This document shows, in pieces, positions 23,801-33,813 of a stretch of 64,000 nucleotides of DNA; within the stretch, counting starts at the first letter, position 1; every line of letters begins with the position of its first letter. The translations under genes were made by a program, and so were the position numbers. The DNA comes from Liquidambar formosana (lineage: Eukaryota; Streptophyta; Magnoliopsida; Saxifragales; Altingiaceae). The stretch lies in the NCBI GenBank assembly GCA_039720395.1, contig CM077831.1, positions 11,423,803-11,487,802 on the forward strand, given 5' to 3'. The notes beneath the pieces were generated by a model that made no database searches, was not told the origin of the DNA, and saw only the letters and a program-made list of their open reading frames with translations.

Positions 23801-24944
23801 CCATGCCTGTTTAAATATAAAATTTTAATTCTTATATAAAAATTTATAGAGTCATTTAAAAAAAAAAAAAAAAGGACGGGGGGGAGGGGGTTGAATTCTG
23901 ATTGTCATTAGTGGACCTAGCTTGATTGGTTAACCAAAACTGAGTTGACAATAAGTTAGAAACCTGTCAAACCAAATTTGACTCAACAACAGGCCAACAG
24001 GGTATCAAACTTCCAAACGTTCCTTCAAAACGTCTGAAACATTTAATGTAGTGTAAATGCCTTTGATTTCTTTTCTTTAAAGAATGTGTTGTTTTTTTAA
24101 AGTGGACTATTTTTATGAGACAGAGGCAGTATATGACTAATTTTAGTTTGTGATAATGTCTTCAATTTTAGTTCCATGCTAATTTCTGATTAAGATGTGG
24201 GCATATTTCATTTATCAGGGATATCATCGCAAATAATTAAGCCTTGTTATGCTTCCAAGTGTTTCCATATATGCACTTCTTAAATTCACAACACCTACTT
24301 TTGTTGCGCGCGTCTTCAAATTTATTTTTTTATTTTTCTTTACTCCACCAAGCAAAAGGGCCCTTGGAAAATAAATTTAAGTAGTTTGAGTACCAATGTC
24401 CAGGACCTGGAAGATACGATGAGTATGTAGTTTCAAAGCAAAAAATAAAATTCCTGACCATGTCATTCGGACATTGTAATTGAATGTCATTTGTCAAATG
24501 TGGTGGTGTTTTGTTCTTTTTATTTTTGTTTTATTTTATTTTTGCTGGGGTGCAGTATTTCGTTTAACTTGTGCATAATTTCTCTCTTTTTTTTTTTTTT
24601 TTTCCTTCTGTAGGGAGTATGGATTGGGATGATCTGTGGACTAGTAACACAGACACTGACGGTTATGTACATTACATGGAGAACTGACTGGGATGAGCAG
24701 GTAAATGAAATAAGACTATGGAGTTCAAAATTTATAAAGACAAGATGAGAGCCAAAGAATTAGCTCAAGAAAATCGTCATTAACCTTAATTATTTTAATT
24801 AAATATAGATTTCTTGTCTTTTTCTTTTTACCAATTCTAATTATTTAGGAGCTAAAGACAAAATGCCATTTTTCCTTATAGGTTAATAGGGCATCAGAAC
24901 GTCTCAATCGTTGGTCTTTAAAACCCTCGGTGGAAAATGATTAG
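17883..24944 (+). CDS. MATE (DETOXIFICATION-type) efflux transporter, eight exons
   Basis: Exons by consensus splice sites and unbroken phase: 17883-18116, 21958-22499, 22935-23021, 23117-23173, 23284-23522, 23674-23792, 24614-24700 and 24882-24944. They total 1,428 nt, or 475 residues. The ATG is chosen because it gives MEERLLGSE, the usual start of this plant clade; an upstream in-frame ATG at 17829 would add 18 atypical residues. Family blocks read in order: VAFPSMLSRVTSFG, VVTQLFMGHIGD, LGMSSATETLCGQAFGAKQY (residues 79-98), CLELWYSS (259 on), GYMKNAEIAISAFSICLN, GFLGAACVRVSNELGRGNA, and SVQPVFTGVVIGAGRQG. MATE proteins are membrane antiporters with about 12 helices that export organic cations, flavonoids or other metabolites in exchange for protons or sodium. 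They act at the plasma membrane or tonoplast; substrate and membrane cannot be read here. No internal stop is present, so it looks functional. Most introns are GT-AG; intron 5 starts with GC. The gene is slightly shorter than the usual 480-510 residues. Confidence 0.92.
18888..21290 (-). mobile_element. LINE (L1-type) with ORF1 and poly(A) but no ORF2, antisense in MATE intron 1
   Basis: The + strand T tract at 18891-18905 is the poly(A) tail of a - strand LINE. It is preceded on the - strand by a typical plant LINE tail (GGTTAATCAAGAATATGGG, then TTTGCTCATAATAATAAATA). ORF1-like sequence runs from 21282 to about 19330. The roughly 440 nt between ORF1 and the tail cannot hold endonuclease and reverse transcriptase, and no such motifs are present. 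The element is therefore deleted for ORF2. A clean target duplication was not found. Confidence 0.8.
19330..21282 (-). pseudogene. LINE ORF1 (RNA-binding, DUF4283-type) remnant
   Basis: The - strand reading starts MTFQIITLDFGGKICRVYG (ATG at 21282). An RRM-like block follows: FIDNLPEKMNRVWLKNMFLW then FGEIVDVFIPDK at about 20960-21080. The middle domain characteristic of plant LINE ORF1 (YVRCEGIPLHAW-type), read here as CIRCEGIPLHGWSLNTFRLIG with SIDVDTYSKSRFDRG, lies at about 20130-20300. An acidic tail and a basic end (RKRRLRAKK near 19350) close it. The open frame is broken into at least four pieces by stops and shifts. In intact LINEs this protein binds RNA and accompanies ORF2 protein during retrotransposition. 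Confidence 0.8.
23523..23673 (+). other. MATE intron 5, GC-AG type with tandem CAGCAG acceptor
   Basis: The conserved protein requires TTTACAG to join GGGTGGTTATAGG so as to read PVFTGVVIGAG. This puts the donor at GCAAGT (23523), a known minor GC-AG class. The acceptor is a NAGNAG site: cutting after the first CAG (23670) would add one alanine (T-A-G-V), and after the second (23673) gives T-G-V as in relatives. Confidence 0.8.
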
Positions 24945-25436
24945 AGCCCATCTCTTATCCTACTTAGAGGAACAAATGGTATTTCTACTTTCCCCCAATA
25001 GTTAGAGCAGGAAATATATGTAATATATGAGAAGAGATCAAATCAAACTTTTTGTTGAATTATCATTGATTATGTAAATCATAAGCATGATTAAGTTGCA
25101 TAATTTTGCTCCAAATTTGGTTATTTGACAACAACATTTGTTTTAACTAGTGATTAAAGTTTGGTTGACCCTCGTTAATGTTATTGGTATATATTGGAAG
25201 AAGTGTAACAGAGACTCTTTTCATCTCCTTTCATTCCCTTCATGCATATTATTGTACTACTTAGTGCACACGTGCGTTGCACATAGGTATTTTTATAGAC
25301 TAACCAACATAAAACCCAATATGTGAAGTGTTCTTCCTAAAATATTAAATAAAACAACTCATACTTCCATATTAAATTACCTAATTCCGCAAAAATGAAC
25401 AAAAGAAAATGAAAAGAATTTAAAATGAACAAATGT
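24945..25436. other. MATE 3' flank
   Basis: AT-rich sequence after the TAG at 24942-24944, presumably including the 3' UTR. The exact poly(A) site cannot be assigned. No other gene was seen. Confidence 0.5.
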
Positions 25437-26122
25437 TTTGGGGCATCATTTAGAATCGTGCTCTACAGTAAGCAAACAGATCTGGGTTCCTAAGAGCCTT
25501 TCTTCTGTGGCTAACAAATCCCCTATAGTGCAAGTTCAAGAGAACATTTCTACTGTGTCTACCAAAACCCATGTAATGCTAGTTCAAGAGAGTACTACTC
25601 CGGATTCCAATCAGTGGACTGCTGTGGTCAAAAGGAACAAAACTACTAAGGACAAGGAGACCACTTCAAGCTCTCCTTTAGTGCTGAACAAGACTGAGGT
25701 GCCAGATTCTCATCGTGGTAGTAAGGTGGATCACACACAATATGACTCAATTTGCCCGTCCCACCATTGTCAATACGGGTTTGGTAAGGCCTAGTGAGAA
25801 TAGGCCTCCAAAATCAAGTTTCTTGAATGCTGCTTTGGCTAGTTTAAAGCTCAAAGCTAGCAAGTCTTGCATTGAAACTCCATGCTTGCGTTTAACTCCT
25901 AATTCCCAACAGCACTCGCCTTTGAAATCTCCAAATGGGAAAGGTTCCAATGCTAACTTTTTAGAGCCAGGCTAGTCTGGTAGCTTTGTTTCCCCCCCTC
26001 GGGATGTGAGGGTCGTCTCTTTCGTTGTTTTTGTTGCCCTTTGAGGGCTTGTTTTGCGCTTCATGTATATCTTTTATTTTTGGGAATATAAACACTCACT
26101 TATCCAAAAAAAAAAAAAAAAA
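25437..26122 (+). mobile_element. LINE ORF1 C-terminal part with poly(A), no ORF2
   Basis: The first readable residues, GHHLESC then KQIWVPK, are the end of the CCHC knuckle plus the following block usual in plant LINE ORF1. The frame continues to 25794 (Ser/Thr-rich, NQWTAVVKRNK). It shifts to the frame that ends at 25975 with SSFLNAALASLKLKASK and a stop. A roughly 130-nt tail follows (GGGAATATAAACACTCACTT) and then poly(A) at 26105-26122. It is a second, 5'-truncated LINE derivative without ORF2, in sense orientation about 0.5 kb beyond the MATE stop. Confidence 0.78.
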
Positions 26123-26927
26123 AGGTTCACAGGAATCTAAAATCATACAAAAATCCCACTAAAATGAAAAATACATAGAACATATATGTTTTTTTTTTTC
26201 CGGGCCATTGAAGTTTAGCTCACTGGCTTTGGCCAAAAATTGAGAATGGTTAAGAACGAAGACCATTAAACATATCTTTTTTTAATATAAATAATGTAAG
26301 TTTTTCAATGCTCTTACTGCTCTTTCAATGTTCTTGAGCAAAACACTTCAAGAAATGAATGCTCATGCATCATATATCTCAAAGATTTTTTTTTTTTTTT
26401 TTTAAATTTTGATAATTATCTTAGGCAAAATATTAACACACAAAAAATAAATATAAATAAAAATAAAATTATACAAGCCCAAATACATCTGGTCACCTAT
26501 GATCATACTCTAAAAGCCACCCAACAGTAGTTATAGTTCTAAATGAATCAAAATCTCAACCAATAATTTTCTAGGCTTACTACTATTGCATCTATGTTGA
26601 TAAAAATAAAATAAAATAAAATAAAAATAAATTAGTTGCATCTAGAAGAGCATCAAATTTGATTCAAAATAATTTCTAAAATCTAAAAATCCTTAATCCT
26701 CCAATTGGATATCGAGAACACGTGAAATGCCACCAAATTAAAATATGGAAGTCGAAAAAAATGAGAATTCATGAACTTTCATTGAAAAGTGTAAAATTAT
26801 TTCTGGACAAAAAAATGAATTGGAAACTCAATTGTTGAGAAATGTCTACTTTAACTGATACTTAATCTTCTTTTTCTCCCCTTCCTGTTTTGCCCGTTAA
26901 TTTCTGATTTTTGCTTTGGTGGAACCT
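26123..26927. other. Unclassified AT-rich interval
   Basis: No coding or RNA gene seen. T tracts lie at 26190-26199 and 26386-26404, and AAATA-type simple sequence at 26440-26470 and 26600-26630. Confidence 0.5.
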
Positions 26928-26969
26928 ATATATATATATATATAGATAGATAGATAGATAGATAGATAG
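26928..26969. repeat. Compound microsatellite (TA)n(GATA)n
   Basis: TA repeats (26928-26944) followed by six or more GATA units. Confidence 0.9.
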
Positions 26970-27166
26970 TGTCCTTTTACTATCAAGTGCACCTGATGTA
27001 ACTTTACATCAAGTGCACACCAAAACTCTTAACCATGACTACAGTTTTTTGAAACCAACCGATGGATTAGATAGCCTTCTCATTTAGGCGATCCATGCCA
27101 AAAATCAAGTTGATTAGACACCGATTGCTATTTGATCCAAAACTTACATTTTTCAATCAATAACAA

Positions 27167-27488
27167 TCCTATCAGCACGTGCTGATATAGGCTTATATCA
27201 GCACAGTTACGAACCTACAATTGCTGATTACAAACCTACAATTAACTGATTACAAACTTACAATTGACTGACTACAAATGGACAGCTTTTAAATCTCTAC
27301 AAACATCCCACTTACTACAAACCTACAATTGATTGATTTCAAACTTACAATTGATTTACTACAATCGCTCGTGGCCAGATAATTGTCCAAATTGTAAGTT
27401 TGTAATCAGTCAATTGCAGGTTTGTAATCAGCAATTGTAGGTTTGTGTCATGCTGATATAAGCCTATATCAGCACGTGCTGATAGGAT
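27167..27488. mobile_element. MITE, family 3, with near-perfect terminal inverted repeats
   Basis: The left end (ATCCTATCAGCACGTGCTGA, then TATAGGCTTATATCAGCA) is matched by the reverse complement of the right end at 27451-27488, with a mismatch only in the centre (GGCTT against GGCTT-like). Each terminus is itself palindromic (CAGCACGTGCTG; TGATATAGGCTTATATCA). The core holds repeated, opposed ACAAACCTACAATTGATTGA-like blocks, giving a cruciform-like fold of 322 bp. It has no coding capacity. Similarity of the termini to family 2 suggests a related transposase. Confidence 0.8.
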
Positions 27489-27506
27489 CATATATATATA
27501 TATATA

Positions 27507-27698
27507 TGTTGTCCTAAGTGAACAACTCTAGAGGATATATATATATATATACAGAGGTGATCCCATCAGCACTATGCATTGGGGGTTGTACCCCTTGCAT
27601 TGATTCAATGCACCTCACATCTCACTAATGCACAAGGTACAACTCCCAATGCAGGTTTTGATATAAGTTATATCAGCACGTGCTTACCTAATCATCAT

Positions 27699-27746
<48 letters not shown>

Positions 27747-28470
27747 CCTAAGTGAACAACTCTAGAGGAGGGAGTAAATAGGGTTGTAGCTAAAAATGGA
27801 CTTTAAAGCAATCTCTAAAGACAAATATGACAATATAATTAAAATCTCTAAGCAATCAAGAATATATGCAAGAGATTAATAGAGAGATTGCAAACAATGA
27901 TTTTAATGACGTTCGGCCTTCCCGCCTATATTATTGCCTTAAGAGCTCACTTGAGGATTCCACAATCTACTATACCAATTTCCTTACGGGTGGAGATCAA
28001 ACCTTTACAATCCACAAGTGTTCTTCTCTAACAATTGCACAAAACTCTCTTCAAGAACTTCAAATCTAGGGTTCACAACACTCTTTTGAATACAAGATGA
28101 TTTGTAGTTGATTTCTGTACAAGGAACTCTCCTAAAGAGTAGAGAACATTGAATTGAAAGCTCACTCAATTATAATTGATTTCACAATAAATGCTCACTT
28201 AAATATTTCTAAGGCTTAAAAGTAAATGATTCTGATTTTGTTGTTTGATCTCAATAAATGCTCATCAACGAGCTCAACTAATGTATAAATAGCCTAAGGG
28301 TCCAATATGACAGTTTCTAAGCAATAAATGTCAGGAAAGCAAGTTTAGTAGACATTTAATGCTCAAAAGACCGTTTGAGGACTGGATTTAATTGATTAGG
28401 GTTGTATTGAGATTATATAATTTGGTTGGACCATGAGAGACAATTGCAAGTTTTTGGTGTTGTACTTGCC
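27507..28470 (-). mobile_element. SIRE/Maximus-type LTR fragment, reverse orientation, interrupted
   Basis: Its terminus reads on the - strand CCTCTAGAGTTGTTCACTTAGGACAACA. That is the diagnostic 3' end of this LTR class, comparable with CCCCTCTAGGGTTATTTACTTGGGACAACA at 61194-61223. Reverse-strand likeness to 60750-61100 (TGAGCATTCATTGTGAAATT region and the TATAAAT block) continues to about 28300. The terminus occurs twice (27507-27535 and 27741-27769) because a family-2 MITE with TA runs lies between. The other end of the LTR is not recognised. Confidence 0.65.
27550..27700 (-). mobile_element. MITE, family 2, copy 2
   Basis: The reverse complement (AGGATGATGATTAGG..., TTGGGAGTTGTACCTTGTGC) aligns with 16427-16603, but the TATAACTTATATCAACA block near one end is missing. 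The element sits between two long (TA)n runs, inside a reverse SIRE-type LTR piece. Confidence 0.7.
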
Positions 28471-28499
28471 TTTCTATATGCTTTTTAATCAATCAACTA

Positions 28500-29213
28500 T
28501 GTTCAAAATAGTTTATAACTTTATATTTATTTATTTTCTTTAAATTTGATTTGTCATTTATTATCTTTTCACTCCTTACTATATTTATACTATTTTTAAT
28601 TATTTTTGGACATTTTAAAAAAAATTTCAAAAGGCTTATGCCTCATACCTTAGGGATTACATATCTCCTCCAAAGCGTTGGGAGCTACGGGGATGCCCTA
28701 CCTTACACTTTCTCTTTTGAAAACATTGGTCAACAATTAGAAATAGCAACAATTGATGACAAGATAAGAGAGCTAAGATAGTTTGGCCTTGTGCAGCTAC
28801 ACTGATGGCTTCACTTTTATCCACGCAAAAAAATAATAATTATTATTATGATTGTTATTATAAATAAATAAAGTGAGGGCTTCACCAATAAAGAGTGAAA
28901 TATGGAGTACCAAAAAAGAAGAAAATGAGAGAAAGTGATTCACACTCAACTACAACAATCCTTGAAAACAGAAATAAGAAAAAAGATTGGCTCAGTTCTG
29001 ATTCAAGGCACTAAACAACAAGAGAAAGGTGTGCAGAAGATCATGGATTGGAATTATGACTAAAGACATGCTAGCCTATGAATTAATGGTAAATATATCC
29101 CTAGAAGGAGCAAAATGGCTACAAAAGTTCGATACACAATGATAAACTCAATCCAAAATAACAATAAAAGTTATTCCTTCAATTATAGTAGTAGTAGATG
29201 TAATAATAGTAGC
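28500..29213. other. Low-information interval with a possible LINE RT remnant
   Basis: Bases about 28740-28815 read IATIDDKIRELR-stop-FGLVQLH. This resembles the plant LINE reverse-transcriptase tail (DDKMRE-x-RLRWFGHV). No longer match is visible. The rest is AT-rich and unassigned, and a (TAG)n-like tract lies at 29188-29228. Confidence 0.25.
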
Positions 29214-29422
29214 TGTATTAGTAGTATGCCCTACAACCAATCATAGAGATGATGCTTTAGGGATAAAGAACAATCATAAGATTTCATTTATTGTATGTCA
29301 CATTTATTATTATTTAATAAAGGGTTTATTCTATCATGTTTATTTCATTCTTAATATTTACATAATATGTCCATGGAGTTAGAGTTGAGAATATGAAATT
29401 ACAATAAGTTGTGATTTTGAGA

Positions 29423-29424
<2 letters not shown>

Positions 29425-29480
<56 letters not shown>
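29425..29480. repeat. (TA)n microsatellite in family-A copy 3
   Basis: About 55 bp of TA at the place where other family copies have only TATATCTCTG, so it arose after insertion of this copy. Confidence 0.88.
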
Positions 29481-29483
<3 letters not shown>

Positions 29484-31399
29484 TTTGTACTAAACTCCTA
29501 AATCATTCCTAGTTGAAGGTTCATTGTGATGGACAATAATGAACCATAAGACTAACACATGTTAGGTTGGCTCTATAGGAGGATAGCTAGTCTCAAGCTT
29601 TTATATGTAGACACTGTAACCAACATGTGGGTGCCTATTTCATGAATAAGTACACTGAATGTGACGATAGAAAAAGAGATTAACTGAATGGAGTTTTAAC
29701 CATCTGTCAATCAGTTTCTCATAGTTGCAGTGGTACAAGTAATACTTAGAGCTGAGACACCATAGTTGTCTTATGCATATAACCTTAGAAGTTTGATAAC
29801 ACTAAGTGTAGATTCTTATGGGGTTTACAAAGATGTTCATCGGACCTATTGATATATGTGTGAAGGCATGTGAGTAATTAATAAGGAATCTACACTCTCA
29901 GTAAAAGAGAGATAATGTTCACATAGCATTCATAATATAACTCATAAAGTCCATAGCCATGGTAGGATGATTATGGAAAGGAGTTTTCATAAGTGCATCA
30001 ATAAGTTAATATTCATGAATGGGTATAAAGTATTAAACTAAGGACTTGACAGACTTCCATGTCCTATTAGTTTAATCAGAGACATTGTATAGATGGAAGG
30101 ATGTAATTGTAACCTTAAGCTATAATTGAAGGGTTCTTTGTTCGATATTTATTCACTTCATCAAGGACCACACCATGAGCCATTGCTAGATGCTACTCAT
30201 GATTAATAGAAACCCTAATTGATATAAATAAGTTATAATCAATTAGCGAACTGGAAGTTGTTCTAATTAGACCCTTAAAGAAAGTGTTCCATTGTGCACA
30301 CCTTGTGCTATTCCTACTACTCGATGATGTGAACCCAATGGGTCACACACTGATCATGCAAAGAGGGACTTTAAAGCTTTGAAAGAAAAGGCAAGATTGA
30401 ATAAGAAAAGTTCTAGAGGGAAACACTTGTATTAGATATAAAAAGAAGGGGTTAAACTACAATTTGGAGAAATTGCAAGTTAGAATCCATAAGGGATTCT
30501 CTCCCCATGGTCGGCCCTCATTAGTGGCTATATAGAGCCACACTAGCATGTGGCAAGTTACTTTAATTCACTATCTCTAAGCTCTAGCTGAGTTGGAGAA
30601 GCTCTCTTTTTCTCTCTCTCTTCCTCTCCTCTTCTAGCTTCAACAAAGATTAGTTAAGGGAAGCTTGAAGGCGTATGCTAGGTGTGGATACTGTCACACC
30701 CCATTTTTGCCACCTTAGCTAGGGTTTGTCATTTCATGTGTCTTTTTGTTTCCTTTTTGAGTCTAGTTTTTTGCATTGAGCTTCTAGAGCCTTGAGGATG
30801 GTGTGTATGAATTTTGGTTCAATTTGGAGATGATCTTGAGGGATAATAAGAGCTTTTGTGACTTGAGGGGCATAATCGTCTTTTAGGTCACAAACTTTTC
30901 ATTTAACCTTGAAATGATCTCCAAATTGTCAATTAGAGTTCATGAACATGCATTTGAGGTATTTATGGGTTCAATTTGATGAATTGATGGTTCGGGATTA
31001 AAATAGCTCAATATGGCTTAGGTTGGTTAAGAGACCTATCTCGGGTTAGCTCAAATCGGCTCATGATTTTCACTCAATTCCCACTCATTTGACTTTAATT
31101 AGTCTTAATTTCATTCCTAAAGATGTTTTGGAAGGTTGAATTTTGAATTGGAAAGCATTCGGTGCGACCTTATGTGCATACCTAAGCTTAGCGACTATGG
31201 TGCATAGCGGTTAGCCGCCTTTGTAAAACCCAAACATGCAGCCATGGCTAGGGATTTTTGTCCTAAAATGTCTTAAATTACATTCCTTATCGAAGCACGG
31301 TCGTTTTGGCTTTCGTTTCGTCAAAATCGGACTCTGTTTGACCCCCGAAACACATTTGGAAGCTGAAAGGGCTCAAATAAGGCAATTGCTGATGGTGCG

Positions 31400-31500
31400 C
31401 TCGGGTGACCACCTGGGGCTTGGCGGCTAACCGCCCAGCCCAGGTGGTCAGCCGCCCAAGGCCAGGTGGCTAGCCGCCCAGCCCTAGGTGGTCACCCGAG
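31400..31500. promoter_or_regulatory. GC-rich dyad in the LTR
   Basis: Outer arms CTCGGGTGACCACC (31400-31413) and GGTGGTCACCCGAG (31487-31500) are perfect reverse complements. Between them are GGCGGCTAACCGCC and similar GGCGG/CCGCC arms. It stands out as GC-rich in AT-rich DNA, about 190 bp upstream of the TATA box. The 3' LTR copy (41703-41780) and the solo LTR at 54161-56869 (56097-56176) have the same design. Confidence 0.75.
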
Positions 31501-31687
31501 CCAATTTCCTTTTTTGAGTGTTGACGCGGCTCCCTCCCTATTTCCTCGGATTTGCTCGCCTCCAACCGCCATTTAACCCTAGTTTCAACCCTATTTGACC
31601 TACTTGAGCCCCATGGGAACCTCTAAGAGCCCTTGGATCAATACCTAGGGTTTTAATCCCAACCATTGAGGGTTTTCCCTCAAACCC

Positions 31688-31695
31688 TATAAATA
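31688..31695 (+). promoter_or_regulatory. LTR TATA box
   Basis: TATAAATA in the context CCCTATAAATACCCCC. It is kept in the 3' LTR (about 41969) and, on the - strand, in the solo LTR near 55893. It probably positions element transcription start about 30 bp downstream. Confidence 0.7.
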
Positions 31696-33795
31696 CCCCC
31701 TTATACTTCAGCAATAGGGGAGGCAATTTCTGAAGTGTGAGGCATGTATGAGACTTGGAGGCTATGGCAGCTATCCTTAGGGTAGTTTAACCTAAATTTT
31801 GAGTGAGAGAGTGAGAGAGAAAGCTTGAAGGAAGGCTGAAGTTGGGCTTGAAGGCTTGAAGGAAGGAATTCCCAGCAGTGCATAAGAGGAGGAGGACTCT
31901 CTACAGCAGCCACCATAGGTATACCTCTCCCCCTTTCTCTCTTTCATTCAAATTAGGGTTTTCTGCATAGGATAGCATTATTTCGTGTGCAAGTTTATAT
32001 TTTTATCATGTGTTGATGCTTCTAATGCTTAGAATGCATGATTAGGATATTGTTTATGGCTAGTTTTGCATGATATAATGTCATTCCATGTGACTTTGCG
32101 AGTGTTTGTGTTTTTAGGGTTTCTAGAGTCTTTTCTAGGGTTTTGCATTGAATAGTCATTATTTCATGTTCAAGTTTATGTCTTTATCATGTCTTGTTGC
32201 TTCTATTAGCTAGTATGCATGTTTAGGATGATATTTATGGGCTGTTTAGTATGCTAGGATGCTATTCCATGTGATTTACTGCATGTTTGGGATTCTAGGG
32301 TTTCCTTAGTGCTGAAATTGAGTTTATGCTTAGAATAGCTTTATTTCATGTGAAAGTCTATGTCTTTAGCATGTGTGGATCATTCTATTGATTAATATGC
32401 ATGGTTAGAATGCTGTTCATATTCTGTTTTGCATGATTTAGGGTTGCTTCATGGGATTTTATGCACTAGTGTGATTCTAGGGTTTTTATCATCCTTGTGT
32501 TGGTTTAGTTGCATATAGCACGATAGCTTAGGGATTTTCTCTGTTTTTTCTTCATAGTTGCTGCATATGTGTTCCATATTAGGTAACTATGATATTTCTA
32601 GCATTTATATAGTTGATTTTAGGGTTTTTTGCATGTCATTGCATGTAGGGTTGAGTTAAGGTTTTAGTTAGCTTATGATTCATGTTGTTTACATGATTTA
32701 TGGTTGATTTTAAGCCCTATTTCAATTCTGTCCAGATCTGTTTAATGGCTTTAATGATGAGTTTTGAGCATGTGTTAGCCTATGTTTGAGCATGATAATT
32801 GCTTGAGTATTTTTGGTGTTTTTTGCATGCAAATTGCAGGTGCTTGACAGGTACAACAGGTGCAACTACCCCACCAATGTGGGGTGGTTATTTTGGCTAT
32901 TGCAAGATGAAATCTTGCGAATAAGATAATTACCTTATGCAATAGGGTGGTTATTTTGACAGGTTGCTTTTGCTTAAAGGTAAGTAGGGTATGAGGGTGC
33001 CCCAATTCACCCTTCTTTCCTTTCCTTGAAACTTTCCCTTTCTCCCCCCCTAGGGTTATTCCTTAATAGAGGGGTATGGTAGATTCCTATAGTATCCTTT
33101 CATAAAAAAAAATACCTTTTAAATCAAAGTTTCCATTTTTTTTTATCAAATTCCATATTTACCAAAAATCTTTTGAAAATCATTTATTTTGGAAACTTAC
33201 CATGTTTTTCTTGAAAGGAAACTTAGGGTTTACCATAGGCCTCTATTAGGTTATAACCCTATTCCCTTTCGAACTACGTGGACTTTGATCCATGTATTTC
33301 CATACATGGTACGTAGGCGCTCTTCGTGAGGTTCAAGTCCGCCCTAGGATACTAAGTATCCTAGGTTTTCTCCCCCTCTTTCTTTTTTCTGTTTTTCTTT
33401 GATTTAATTGCTTATATGGATGAATGAATGGATGATATGCATGCTGTCTTGTGATTATAATTGTTAATTGATGTGTGATTAAGACTTTAATTTGGCCCAA
33501 TTAAATTAAGAGACCGTTTAGGGCGATATGGATGCCTATAGGCTTTGCCTAGAACCTTCCCATATCGTAACTTAGCCTCCGAATCCCCGATTTCTTTGGT
33601 TTCCAAAAGATCTTTTGCCTTACCATTTTTAAACACGGAGTCATTCTTTTGTTTTCCTAAAACAAAACTGTTTTTTAGGGTTTTCCTTGTTTCCTTTAAA
33701 AAATAAGGTGGCGACTCCTTTCCTTTTCGTTTTCAAACCCACCATATTTCCTTTTCAACCCTCGTGGGCCTCACTTTTTTTTAGGGTTCACAGTT

Positions 33796-33813
33796 TGGCG
33801 ACTCCGCTGGGGA
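33796..33813 (+). other. Primer binding site, tRNA-Arg type
   Basis: TGGCGACTCCGCTGGGGA begins three bases after the LTR end. A TGGCGACTC-x-x-CTGGGGA primer site complementary to tRNA-Arg is usual for Ogre/Tat elements (by recall). The perfect placement supports the LTR boundary at 33792. Confidence 0.85.

Larger units (their letters stand above)
30692..33792 (+). repeat. 5' LTR of the Ogre/Tat-like element
   Basis: 3,101 bp. It has a GC-rich inverted-repeat block at 31400-31500 and a TATA box (TATAAATA) at 31688-31695. A long downstream region repeats the phrase AGGGTTT...GCATG...TCATGT in a loose period of roughly 160-190 bp (31960-32600). A conserved stretch at 33290-33350 (CCATACATGGTACGTAGGCG) is also found in the reverse LTRs at 54600 and 62150. 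The last bases are TTTTAGGGTTCACA. Confidence 0.9.

Noticed and set aside
25420..26140. GAATTTAAAAT and GAATCTAAAAT on both sides of the downstream LINE piece as a target duplication
   Set aside because: The two differ and are A-rich, and the spacing to the poly(A) is not tight. Not convincing.
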